Source: Bifiguratus adelaidae (Eukaryota; Mucoromycota; Endogonomycetes; Endogonales). From it: a stretch of 23,540 nucleotides of DNA. Where the stretch lies: the NCBI GenBank assembly GCA_002261195.1, contig MVBO01000188.1, forward strand, positions 1 to 23,540, read 5' to 3'. Below, one piece after another: positions 1 through 8,882 of the stretch; the stretch's first letter is position 1, and each line of letters starts with the position of its first letter. The position numbers and the translations under genes are program-made. Below the pieces are notes generated by a model, which searched no databases, was not told where the DNA came from, and worked only from the letters and a program-made list of their open reading frames with translations.

Positions 1-2
1 AT

Positions 3-1400
3 ATCGGCATGGGACGGTATCAGTGGCAATTATTTGGGGTTATCGGCTTTGGCTGGGCTAGTGACAACCTGTGGCCGATCGTTACTTCGCTTATCTTTAC
101 TCCAGTAACCAATGAATTCACTCCGTCCAAGCCGCCGCTTCTTACACTTTCGCAAAACATTGGCCTTTTGGTTGGAGCATTATTCTGGGGTTTCGGCTGT
201 GACATTTTTGGCCGACGATGGGCTTTCAACCTGACCATTGGCATCACCTCCGTATTCGGTCTCATTGCAGCTGGGTCACCAAACTTTGCAGCCATCGCCA
301 TCTTTGATGCTCTGTGGTCAGTTGGCGTCGGCGGTAATCTCCCAGTCGATTCTGCCATCTATTTAGAATTTCTGCCCGGAACTCATCAATATCTCCTCAC
401 CGTCCTGTCGGTCTTTTGGGCTTTTGCTCAATTGATAGCCACTCTTGTTGCATGGCCGCTTCTTGGTAACATGACTTGTCAACAGACCGCCGCGAAATGT
501 ACGCGCTCGGAAAATATGGGATGGCGTTACTTCATGATTTGCATGGGTGGACTCGCCATGATCATGTTTATACTTCGGTTCTTTTGCTTCACACTATATG
601 AGTCACCAAAGTATCTGATGGGGAGAGGACGGGATGAAGACGCCGTTCGGGTCGTTCACGAGGTTGCCCGGCGAAATGGAAAAACCTCATCCCTCACCGT
701 CGCCGATCTGGAAGCGCTTAATGAACAGGGGCAGCAGGGAACAGATGCAGCAGCTGCCTTGAAACGTAAACTCGAGAAGCTTAACTTTACCCACGTACGC
801 GCACTCTTTGCAACGCCAAAGCTGGCTTGGTCGACGTCTATCATCATTCTCATTTGGGCTTTCATCGGTCTGGCGTTTCCATTATACAATTCGTTCTTGC
901 CTTATATTCAAGCGACTCGCGGTGCAAAGTTTGGGGATGGTTCAACCTATATTACGTATCGCAATTCCCTCATCATCGCCGTTCTCGGCATTCCAGGAGC
1001 GCTTATTGGAGGAGTTTTGGTTGAGATACCCCGGTTTGGAAGAAAAGGTGCCTTAGCGGTTTCCACAGCTTTGACTGGCGTGCTTCTGTTCGCTTCCACC
1101 ACAGCTGTCACCTCAAATGCCCTGCTTGGCTGGAATTGCGCGTGGAATTTCATGAGCAATGTCATGTACGCCGTGCTCTATGCCTACACACCGGAAACCT
1201 TCCCAACAAAAGACCGAGGTACTGGCAATGCTCTTACTGCGACGGCAAACAGAGTATTCGGTATCATGGCCCCGATCATTGCCATCTACGCTAATCTTCA
1301 AACGGCCGCGCCCGTTTATGTTAGCGGTGCTCTCTTCATTGCTGCTGGAGTCCTGGTTCTCTTACTGCCATTTGAACCAAGAGGCAAGGCCAGTATGTAA
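3..1400 (+). CDS. MFS transporter (SV2/sugar-transporter-like), 5' partial
   Basis: This is a membrane transporter of the major facilitator superfamily, and the visible part has about 12 hydrophobic segments. Residues are numbered from the ATG at position 9. The MFS motif-A-like block GFGCDIFGRR lies at residues 61-70, after the second membrane segment. A second GRK-type loop follows membrane segment 8, and the YTPETFPT...RGTGNA block sits before membrane segment 11, as in sugar/SV2-like transporters. A hydrophilic loop with many charges (about residues 205-260) separates the two six-helix halves. The frame is open to the window edge (I-G-M-G-R-Y-Q-W), and family members have a cytoplasmic N-terminal stretch before this point, so the ATG at 9 is probably internal and the true start lies outside the window. 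The substrate cannot be read from sequence; sugars, phosphate-like or carboxylic compounds are all possible. It ends with a TAA and shows no lesion. Confidence 0.85.
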   Translation: MGMGRYQWQLFGVIGFGWASDNLWPIVTSLIFTPVTNEFTPSKPPLLTLSQNIGLLVGALFWGFGCDIFGRRWAFNLTIGITSVFGLIAAGSPNFAAIAIFDALWSVGVGGNLPVDSAIYLEFLPGTHQYLLTVLSVFWAFAQLIATLVAWPLLGNMTCQQTAAKCTRSENMGWRYFMICMGGLAMIMFILRFFCFTLYESPKYLMGRGRDEDAVRVVHEVARRNGKTSSLTVADLEALNEQGQQGTDAAAALKRKLEKLNFTHVRALFATPKLAWSTSIIILIWAFIGLAFPLYNSFLPYIQATRGAKFGDGSTYITYRNSLIIAVLGIPGALIGGVLVEIPRFGRKGALAVSTALTGVLLFASTTAVTSNALLGWNCAWNFMSNVMYAVLYAYTPETFPTKDRGTGNALTATANRVFGIMAPIIAIYANLQTAAPVYVSGALFIAAGVLVLLLPFEPRGKASM

Positions 1401-2459
1401 GAAGATATACCTTCGAGTAGACACAATTTGTTGATTTCCTATTTTGTGATGTATTATCCTTAATCTCTTTCGCTCAAAGGCTTTTTGATGTTTATATACC
1501 TCGTTTTACCTTTCCATCTGAAATGCTTTTTGTCTTGTCCCTTGTGTAAAGAGTGCTTTTTGAACTGCACATCTCCAAGCTTCTTTTTACTCATCACCCC
1601 TTTGCTATAAAATGTTCGCCACATAATCGCTTATTTTCCATATTTTCTCCTCCCACTTGTTAAACGCCAAGCCCGCGATGTGTCTCGAAATGAGCCGACT
1701 TTGGAACACACAGTGAACTATCGATGAGTTATCATCTTCCTCATTCCTAATGTCGACTTCGACCGTTGCGAATGGGGCCACCCCCCCTAGTCTGCAAAAG
1801 CTTGGGATGGACCAGGAAGACGCAACTCGACAAATCTTCGGGTGACGAATGGCCCGGCTGAAGAACCGATATAATCTATCTTGTGATAGCGCTTCTTAAA
1901 CCTGATGCTGAAGATCTGACTTTATTATTTTCCCTCACGTATAGGGTGACGGAATCGGAAATGTTGGCGATCATAAAGCGTAGGCGTTCTGTATAGCTTG
2001 GGACTTTTGGGTCGACTATGGGAGGTGCCAGATGTTGCAGGTGGATTACAGCTGGGGCTGTTAGACTAAGATAGATCAGTGAGAGACTAGGAAAGAGTGG
2101 TTGCTATGTTGATAACAGACAATTTACATGTTTCTATTGTTCTATTAATATTATCTAACTTTATAATATAGGCTTGTGTCACTGAGATGATAATTGGTTC
2201 TGCAATGGTCATTTAAAGCGGGGTGTATAAGTCGTGATGTTGCGTAGTCGTAGAGTAAATCGCTTATAAAGTCCCCGAGACCGACTTTATGAAATCGAGC
2301 TCATAGCCGGAAAAGGAAATTCAGAACGAATTGCGGTACGAAAGCTTCATGTCATTATACAAATCTTTCATCTAAGCTTGCATGCTACATCTGAAGTTGA
2401 TTAGTAGCTGATTGAAGATCTGCGCAGTAATGAGTTTCTCGATAAGCAGCTAGGGTGAT
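1401..2459. other. Intergenic stretch without recognisable gene
   Basis: This region of about 1.06 kb follows the transporter. It has only short ORFs, is AT-rich in places (around 2130-2175), and shows no similarity I recognise in any frame. It probably contains the transporter 3' UTR and decayed sequence. Confidence 0.5.
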
Positions 2460-2786
2460 GTGATTATGTACAATATTGCGGACTTGTTCCTACGATTCTT
2501 TCAGACTTGCTGTCGAGATGACCCAACATCAGATAGGCACTCCTGTGTGCCTCTAGGATTAGAGGGAATTAGAGGATTCGGATTTAATAACGCTGGCGCT
2601 TCATCCTTGGCTGCTGTTCGTACAGTTGCTTCTACATGGGAGACCTTCAAAATTCTGCCATACAATTTCAATTTTGTGATTATTGACAACACCAATAACC
2701 TCGTGGTCAAAATGCAATCCGATAAGACCCTCATTGCCAATGGAAACGCAATCGATGGTACAGCCATCTGGAACATTGTAGGATAG
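2460..2786 (+). pseudogene. Fragment of fascin-like (beta-trefoil) repeat protein
   Basis: The last ~60 residues of this 108-aa ORF resemble fascin-like/actin-crosslinking beta-trefoil repeats. It has NNAGASSLAAVRT followed by a WETF block, then a second repeat with DKTLIANGNAIDGTAIW. Family repeats typically read close to 'ENAGASPLIANRTAIGPWE(Q/T)F', so both the order and the spacing fit. The first ~40 residues do not fit the family, and the upstream repeats expected in an intact protein are missing. I therefore read this as a 3' fragment fused by chance to upstream sequence. Such modules occur in secreted fungal and bacterial carbohydrate-active or lectin-like proteins. No other part of the parent gene was found in the window. 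Confidence is moderate for the family and higher for it being incomplete. Confidence 0.5.
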
Positions 2787-3383
2787 GGTACGAACTGCAC
2801 CCGCCCTGCAACGGTGACCTACCCTGCGCATTCTGCCTGAGTGCCGCCGGTTGCAATCTCGCAGAAAGTAAAGCTAATGGCGGCTACCCTTGCCATCAAT
2901 GACTTTGTCGTCTACGACTTGAACATACTCTTGAACTTGTCCTTTTCATTCATGCGTTCACGGCGACATTTCATGCCTAGTGCTTTTACCGCTTGCTCAA
3001 AACAATATCCGCAGTCCAAATGCGCATTGTAGGACTCTAGGGCACCAAAAGCCTTGTGGGCTAGTAGTCATGGCTACCATACTCAAGAGGGCGAGTACCT
3101 GTGCCGCTTTGCAGCATTGCCAACTCCTCTGGGAAAAGCTCCAAAGCATTGTGCATCCCATCTGCAAAGGACATTCTTGTGGAGTATCCCAGACAATGGT
3201 ATCGTTTGCCCGAGAAGGCTAGGGGAGGACAATCCTGTGGTTCACCATAGACCATATCCGCCGTGGTTGATGTCTGAGGATAGTGGCCATAAAGTCCACG
3301 CAAATACCGCGTCCGCAAAATTAAAGAAGAGCATTGTTTCCCAAAATATGGCGCGTCCAGAGAGAGATTTACGACGAATCAAC
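2787..3383. other. Unassigned sequence between two gene relics
   Basis: Several ORFs of 60-85 codons occur on both strands (for example 2841-3032 + and 3061-3318 -), but none shows a recognisable motif. It may be further decayed coding sequence, since it lies between two relics. Nothing firmer can be said. Confidence 0.4.
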
Positions 3384-4505
3384 AAGGACGTTCATCTAGT
3401 CAGGGGACTAAAGCCTCTACTATGGCCATCAGTGGACGATTTAAAAAGACAGAGAGAGCAGCATGGAAGCTTGGTGAAGCAGCTCGCTGGAGATTCTGGG
3501 CCAGTGTATGGTGTCGCTTCTAGCCACGATAACAAATACCTCCTTTCGTGTTCAGAAGATCGCAACGGTAAGTGGGATGTTGTCTTTATCAATAGCGCCT
3601 GTCATTCTCATCTCGTGACCAGCCCGCTTGTGGAGTATGACAACGTATAGTAACTTGGTTGTCTATAAGGGCCAAACTACCCCGTCGGGGATGTAGTTTT
3701 TGGGCCCCATGGGTTATACTTCGCGCGACCGCATCACATGATCGCACGGCACACTGGAGCTGTGACAATATCCATCCTTTGCGCATATTTGCTGGCCATT
3801 TGTCCGAGGTCGAGGAAAGGATGTCGAACAAAGAGGCTCTCTTATTGCTTGCTTGCTGATACTTGAATCCTTCCAGTGCGTCAAATTTCACCCGAACTCA
3901 CAGTACGTTGTCACTGAATCGATTGGTCGGACAGCCCGACTATGGGATATACGTCGAGGCAGTTGTGTACGCGTCTTCACCGGCCATACCGGAGCCATCG
4001 GCGCCGTGGCTATCTCTCCAAATGGACATATGACGGCCTCGGCCGGAGAAGACAAATCCATCACGCTCTGGGAATCTAAGCTCCGCCAAAAGGTTGAACA
4101 GATTCACTGGTCACACTGGCGCCATATCCACTCGACTTTTCTGCGGATGACAATGTCTTGGTGTCTGGCAGTGCTGACTGCACTGTAAGGGTCTGGGATG
4201 TCGGTCACCGAGACCGGTCATGACAAGTCTGGCACCGCAGCAAACGGAACAAGGGGCAAAAATGACGAATTCAAGGACGTGTCCCGGACGGAGAGCTTGG
4301 CAAACTCCGAACCCAAAAAGAATCCAAAGAACATTGCGGAAAGGTAAGTATCGCCAGCCCAACACAACTATGACCCAAGACCCATTCGTGGATGATAGTC
4401 CCGATCAGTTGGGCGTATTTTCCGACCAAACGAATACTGATTTGCAAGGTCCAATTTACACCTCAGAATCTAGGCCTGGCAGGTGCCTTTTCTACGCAAA
4501 CCTAG
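3384..4505 (+). pseudogene. TAF5-like WD40-repeat pseudogene (TFIID/SAGA subunit), N-terminus missing
   Basis: This is a broken copy of the WD40 propeller half of TAF5, a scaffold subunit of TFIID and SAGA. The recognisable blocks, in order, are: SGPVYG...DNKYLLSCSEDR (about 3496-3567), ARLWSMTTYSNLVVYKG (3623-3671), SHDRTA...WSCDNIHPLRIFAGHL (about 3725-3808), CVKFHPNSQYVV (from 3877), RGSCVRVFTGHTGAI, ASAGEDKSITLWE (to about 4074), FSADDNVLVSGSADCTVRVWDVGH (about 4135-4206, another frame) and FPTKR...VQFTPQNLGLAGAF ending at TAG 4503-4505. Introns are retained. Intron 1 (3568-3622, GTAAGT...CCAG) and intron 3 (4344-4398, GTAAGT...ATAG) keep both sites. Intron 2 (about 3815-3876) keeps its acceptor, but its donor reads GA where GT is expected. 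Frameshifts occur near 3673, 3728, 4100, 4132 and 4412. The N-terminal LisH/NTD2 half is absent. Retained introns indicate a DNA-level copy, not a retrocopy. Confidence 0.85.
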
Positions 4506-4941
4506 GACGCTTGCGTAAGATCTTCGTCATGTACTGATATGTCGGCGTTAGAAAGAAAACAGTCGTTGGCACCAAAGTCGACAATCCTCAATATGTGGGG
4601 CTCCATTGTGTTACGCTTGGCACGGCTCCCGCTCGTGGCTCGGCTATGCCTATCTCCCACACGGAATTTCCGCCTTTATGAAAACTTGCCATATATAGAA
4701 CGGACTTTGCCCTTGCCCACCACTTTCCCGTTTCATTAGAGTCACACAAACGTGCGTTTATGGCAATGACACAAAAATGGACAAACATGGTGGAGGTGCA
4801 TTTGGCCGAATGGCCGATGAATGGAGGAACCACAAACCTCGTCCATTAGAACACCGATCTGTACGTGGCTTTCCGTGTCTATAGTGCTACGGATGGAAAG
4901 GGATAAATTGGCGCGCTTTCTCGATTCTACCCACTAACAGC
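4506..4941. other. GH55 upstream region
   Basis: This 436-bp gap probably holds the promoter and 5' UTR of the glucanase gene. A TATA-like element (ATATATAG) lies at 4691-4698, about 245 bp before the start codon. Immediately before the ATG the sequence CCACTAACAG resembles a branch site plus 3' splice site, so a 5'-UTR intron cannot be excluded. The short ORF at 4539-4739 has no recognisable similarity. Confidence 0.4.
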
Positions 4942-7311
4942 ATGAAGCTCTCACTTCTATGGTCCTTGGGGACCTTGGCATTGGGGGTCTCGGCAGCTCC
5001 AAACAAATCTAAGGTTGGATCTCAATGCGGGTCCATGACCTTGACTCCTTCAGTGCAAACGGCGCCCATGTGGATCGAAAACATCACTCACGATGGCATG
5101 GCACCTTTTAACTCGAATTCTTCCGCCTATCAGGTATACCGCAATGTCAAGGATTTTGGTGCTAAAGGTGATGGTGTGACCGATGATACGGCCGCCATCA
5201 ACATGGCCATTTCTTCCGGTGTCCGATGTGGACAAGGTTGTGACTCTAGCACCACGCAACCTGCTCGTGTCTTTTTTCCCGCCGGTACCTATAAGGTCTC
5301 ATCTCCCATCATTCAATACTATTACACTCAATTAATCGGTGATGCTCTCAGCCCTCCGACGATCCTTGCTGCTCCCAACTTCGCCGGGATTGCCGTCATT
5401 GATAGTGATCCCTATGCTCCTGGAGGCGTCAATTGGTACACCAACCAAAACAACTTCTTCCGTCAAGTCCGCAACTTTGTCATTGATCTCACTCAAACGC
5501 CAGCAACGTCTAGTAGCACCGGTGTTCACTGGCAAGTCGCTCAAGCTACCTCCCTTACCAACCTTGTCTTTGAGATGTCTACTGCTCCCAACACGGCTCA
5601 TCAGGGTATTTTCATGGAGGACGGTTCGGGTGGTTTCATCTCTGACCTGATCTTCAACGGTGGCAAGTTTGGCATGTGGGTTGGCAATCAGCAATTCACT
5701 TCACGTAACTTGGCTTTTAACGGTCCTCAAACGGCCATCTACATGAACTGGAACTGGGCTTGGACCTTCAAGTCCATCTTCATCAACAATGCTCAGACGG
5801 GTATTGACATGACCGCAGGTGGTCACTCTAGCCAAGCGGTTGGTTCCATTGTTCTTTTGGACTCCAAGATCTCTAACACTCCTGTTGGTGTCTTGACGGG
5901 AACCAATGCCACATCGTTCCCCAAGACTTCCGGATCTTTGATCTTGGACAATGTGCAACTCCACAACGTCGGCGCGGCTGTCAAGTCTCCCTCGGGTATG
6001 ACTATCCTCGCAGGTACTACTGGATCGACCACTATTGCCTCCTGGGGTCAAGGAACCTTGTACACCAACTCGTCTGACGTCGGCACCTTGCACCAAGGCT
6101 ATCTCCCCTATGCTCCTACCAAACCTTCCGTCCTTCTTGGTAGCAATGGCTTCTTTGAGCGTCCTCGTCCTCAATATGAACATTATCCTGTCAGCGCTTT
6201 CTACAGTGTCAAGACAGCTGGTGCCAAGGGTGATGGTGTCACTGATGATACGGCGGCTATCCAAGCTGCGCTTAACAACTATGCTGGTTGCAAGATCATC
6301 TACTTCCCCGCCGGTGATTATGTCGTCACCAGCACCGTCGTTGTTCCCGCTGGATCACGTCTTGTCGGTGAAGTCTGGTCGACCATCTTGGCCTCTGGAA
6401 CCACCTGGTCCGATGCCTCGAAGCTCTCGCCCGTTTTCCAGATTGGCAATGCTGGCGAAACCGGTGTTATGGAGCTTTCTGATCTGCTATTTTCCACCAA
6501 GGGCCCGCAACCTGGTGCTATTCTCATGGAATGGAACATTGCATCGCCTTCAGGACAGCAAGGTGCCACCGGTATGTGGGATGTTCACTTCCGCGTCGGA
6601 GGTGCCGCTGGTACTGACCTCGAGGCGGCTCAATGTACCAAGGGCAACCCCATGGCCACTCCTTCCTGCATGGGCGCTGGTGCGCATCTCCACGTCACCA
6701 AGACCGGCTCTGCCTACTTGGAGAACGTCTGGGCTTGGACGGCCGATCACGACTTGGATGGCAACCACAATCAACTTTCTCTTTACACGGGCCGTGGTAT
6801 GCTCATTGAGTCTACCAACCCTACCTGGCTTTACGGCACGGCTTCCGAGCACAATGTCCTCTACCAATACCAAGTGTCTCAAGCTTCCAATGTCTTTATG
6901 GGTATGATCCAAACCGAGACTCCTTATTTCCAATCTGCACCAGCTGCTCCTACTCCCTACAGCCCCATCGCCCAAATGTTCGATCCCAACTTCAAATACT
7001 GTGCCGCCAATTCAACCACATGCGGCATGGCCTGGGGTCTTCGTATCGACAATTCCAAGGACGTTTTCGTTTACGGTACAGGCTTGTACAACTTTTTCAA
7101 CAACTACAACCAAACCTGTCTCAACACTGAGAACTGTCAAGACTCGATGGTCAACTTGGAGAACACCAACAAACAAGTGTACATTTACAATCTCAATACC
7201 AAGGCGGCCACCAATATGATTTGGAGCACTACCCAAGGACCTTTGGCATTGCAAGCCAACAATACCAACAACTTTTGTCAGACAGTCAATGCCTACTTGG
7301 CCGAACATTAG
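4942..7311 (+). CDS. Secreted exo-beta-1,3-glucanase, glycoside hydrolase family GH55
   Basis: This is a complete, intronless 789-aa enzyme expected to release glucose from the non-reducing ends of beta-1,3-glucans (laminarin, fungal or algal glucan) outside the cell. A signal peptide covers about residues 1-18 (hydrophobic core LWSLGTLALG, cleavage near VSA-AP). Two right-handed beta-helix domains of the pectate-lyase-3 type follow. Each opens with the hallmark block: DFGAKGDGVTDDTAAI near residue 71 and TAGAKGDGVTDDTAAI near 425. This is the GH55 tandem architecture, and the length matches the family. The conserved YGTASEH segment contains Glu636, which I take as the likely catalytic acid from family knowledge; the numbering was not verified by alignment. 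Many N-x-S/T sites fit secretion. The start has a favourable context (A at -3). It lies between a TAF5 relic and a GT64 relic but shows no damage itself. Confidence 0.93.
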   Translation: MKLSLLWSLGTLALGVSAAPNKSKVGSQCGSMTLTPSVQTAPMWIENITHDGMAPFNSNSSAYQVYRNVKDFGAKGDGVTDDTAAINMAISSGVRCGQGCDSSTTQPARVFFPAGTYKVSSPIIQYYYTQLIGDALSPPTILAAPNFAGIAVIDSDPYAPGGVNWYTNQNNFFRQVRNFVIDLTQTPATSSSTGVHWQVAQATSLTNLVFEMSTAPNTAHQGIFMEDGSGGFISDLIFNGGKFGMWVGNQQFTSRNLAFNGPQTAIYMNWNWAWTFKSIFINNAQTGIDMTAGGHSSQAVGSIVLLDSKISNTPVGVLTGTNATSFPKTSGSLILDNVQLHNVGAAVKSPSGMTILAGTTGSTTIASWGQGTLYTNSSDVGTLHQGYLPYAPTKPSVLLGSNGFFERPRPQYEHYPVSAFYSVKTAGAKGDGVTDDTAAIQAALNNYAGCKIIYFPAGDYVVTSTVVVPAGSRLVGEVWSTILASGTTWSDASKLSPVFQIGNAGETGVMELSDLLFSTKGPQPGAILMEWNIASPSGQQGATGMWDVHFRVGGAAGTDLEAAQCTKGNPMATPSCMGAGAHLHVTKTGSAYLENVWAWTADHDLDGNHNQLSLYTGRGMLIESTNPTWLYGTASEHNVLYQYQVSQASNVFMGMIQTETPYFQSAPAAPTPYSPIAQMFDPNFKYCAANSTTCGMAWGLRIDNSKDVFVYGTGLYNFFNNYNQTCLNTENCQDSMVNLENTNKQVYIYNLNTKAATNMIWSTTQGPLALQANNTNNFCQTVNAYLAEH
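5152..6262 (+). repeat. Internal duplication within GH55: two near-identical AKGDGVTDDTAAI blocks
   Basis: The DNA around 5158-5199 and 6220-6261 encodes the same GAKGDGVTDDTAAI motif, with mostly synonymous differences. It marks the first strand of each of the two beta-helix domains, as is normal for GH55 enzymes. Confidence 0.8.
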
Positions 7312-7596
7312 AGTTGTGCAGATGTAACGCCTTCTTCGCGCGTCCTTACACCTTGTTTTCGAGGGTTCACTTGGTCTATGTACTGACTAGTATTGCTCTC
7401 CTGTCATACATTGGTTTCCTTGTCATCTTTTGTCTGATCCCATTTTTTTGCATTTCTCCCACGGAACGATACGGGTGATTGAGCGCAAGGTAAGCAGAAG
7501 AAGTGCACCTACTTCATGACAAGATAGGGAATGTAGAGATAAATAGAGACAAGTCTATTATGAGTAGGTCTATGATACATTTGCTAGCCCGGCTGA
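7312..7596. other. GH55 3' region
   Basis: This stretch of about 285 bp holds the pyrimidine-rich 3' UTR of the glucanase. No gene is seen. Confidence 0.4.
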
Positions 7597-8255
7597 TCAG
7601 TGTAGGGTAATACAGTCTCGGTATTCGAGATCAAATGGTCCTTGCCCTCCTACCAATGCTTCGAGAGATAGGCAAGACATTCAACTTTGCCTTGCCGCCG
7701 TTCGGTTTCCGAATGTGTTTAGACACCATTAGGCGTGTTGATGGTTGCACCCGACATGTATCGGTTTCTAATGACTCATGCCGACGGCGAGTAGGTTCAT
7801 TGCAATATCTCGGCATTGCGGATTGCTTGGTAGCCATGACTGCAGATCCTTGGGTAAAAGACTAGTGAAGGAATGTCAGATGGCGTTTCGGCGCAATGAT
7901 GATGAAGAGCTTACCAAGTAAACGCCAACAAGTAGTCAGATTTGACAAAGAGGGACCTTCCTTCTAGAATAGTGTAGCGACCAGCTCCCTTCGTACTTAG
8001 CTGGTAACTAGCTTGTTCGGCGTCTGCGTTGAGAGTGTGTAGATAGGGGAAATGACCAACAAGAGAAGGAGGACGAGACCGCCAGACTTCGTACGCAAAG
8101 TCAACGTCCTTGAGTGCATTGTCAATGTAGTCGTCCACGACGTACAAGACAGACTCTCGGAAGCCGTTGATGGGTTTTAAGGTCTGGTACTCGTCCTGGT
8201 ACTCTTGTGGAAGCAGGTGAACAGGCTTTTTGGCGGTTTTCTTGAAGGAGGTCAT
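7597..8255 (-). pseudogene. GT64 (exostosin-type glycosyltransferase) domain pseudogene
   Basis: The first exon (8255 down to 7915) contains ALKDVDFAYEVWRSRPPSLVGHFP, preceded by LYVVDDYID at the place of the family DxD sugar-nucleotide/metal site, then GRYTILEGRSLFVKSDYLLAFT. This is the order seen in exostosin GT64 domains. A 53-nt intron with intact sites (donor GGTAAGC at 7914, acceptor CTAG at 7862) joins it in frame to a second exon with CRDIAMNLLAV, the family's C(E/R)DIAMN block. Then an in-frame TAG (7770-7768) interrupts the reading frame. Further stops follow. Remaining family-like pieces (GKVECLAYLSKHW; GGQGPFDLEYRDC, ending at TGA 7599-7597) are split between two frames. The N-terminal membrane anchor and the start of the catalytic domain are missing. 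Active GT64 proteins transfer sugars in the secretory pathway. This copy is unlikely to work, though a truncated product from 8255 cannot be ruled out. Confidence 0.75.
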
Positions 8256-8882
8256 TCTGCCTTTGCTCCATTGGGACCACGTGCTGCGGAAGAAGGCTGA
8301 TGATAATATTCAAAATTGATATAGATGGCCGACACAGTCTGGGAGTCGCCTTAACGCTTCATCGCTGCACGGACTGGGGCAAGATTGATGAGATCTTTGA
8401 CATTAATGAGCACGCCATAGCGCGTTTTGCCAGGAAAGATGCCCTCAAAGCGCGGTATCATATGCAGAAAAGGACCCGATCAATGGTACAATTCCCCTTC
8501 CTTGGTCGTTGAGGGTTCATTGTTGGCTTAGTGACACCGGTTAAGCCCTACCGCATGACGTGTTTAGTCTATGATTTGTATTCTGACACTTAATTATATG
8601 TGTCAAGCCCTTTTGCGGCGGTCCAGTTTTTCGGATTTTGTTGTGCTTCGCCTAACCTAGGATTAACTTCCTTTTTAGGGATAAGGATTGTGCGGCTTAT
8701 CGGAACGTTATCCGATAGTCGGAAGAGCAAACAGCCACACAAAATGCACAAAGCGACCTCGTGAGTCTTTGTGTAACTCAATATCCACAATATCACAGAA
8801 ATGACGTGCGGTTGTGACCGGCTGTTCATTCGCCATAAATGTACCCGTTGCGCTAGCATCTTCGCTCATGCACTGACTGTCT
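8256..8882. other. Region between GT64 relic and GH89 gene
   Basis: These 627 bp probably include the promoter of the downstream alpha-N-acetylglucosaminidase gene. ORFs at 8300-8512 (+) and 8590-8859 (-) have no recognisable motif and I do not call them. No upstream GT64 exons could be identified. Confidence 0.4.

Noticed and set aside
3384-4505. TAF5 copy as a processed retrogene
   Set aside because: Introns with recognisable splice sites remain at three places, so the copy came from genomic DNA.
5701-6907. Long alternative ORFs overlapping the GH55 gene on both strands (for example 6035-6907 + and 5701-6264 -)
   Set aside because: They are shadows of the GH55 frame, with skewed composition and no family motif.
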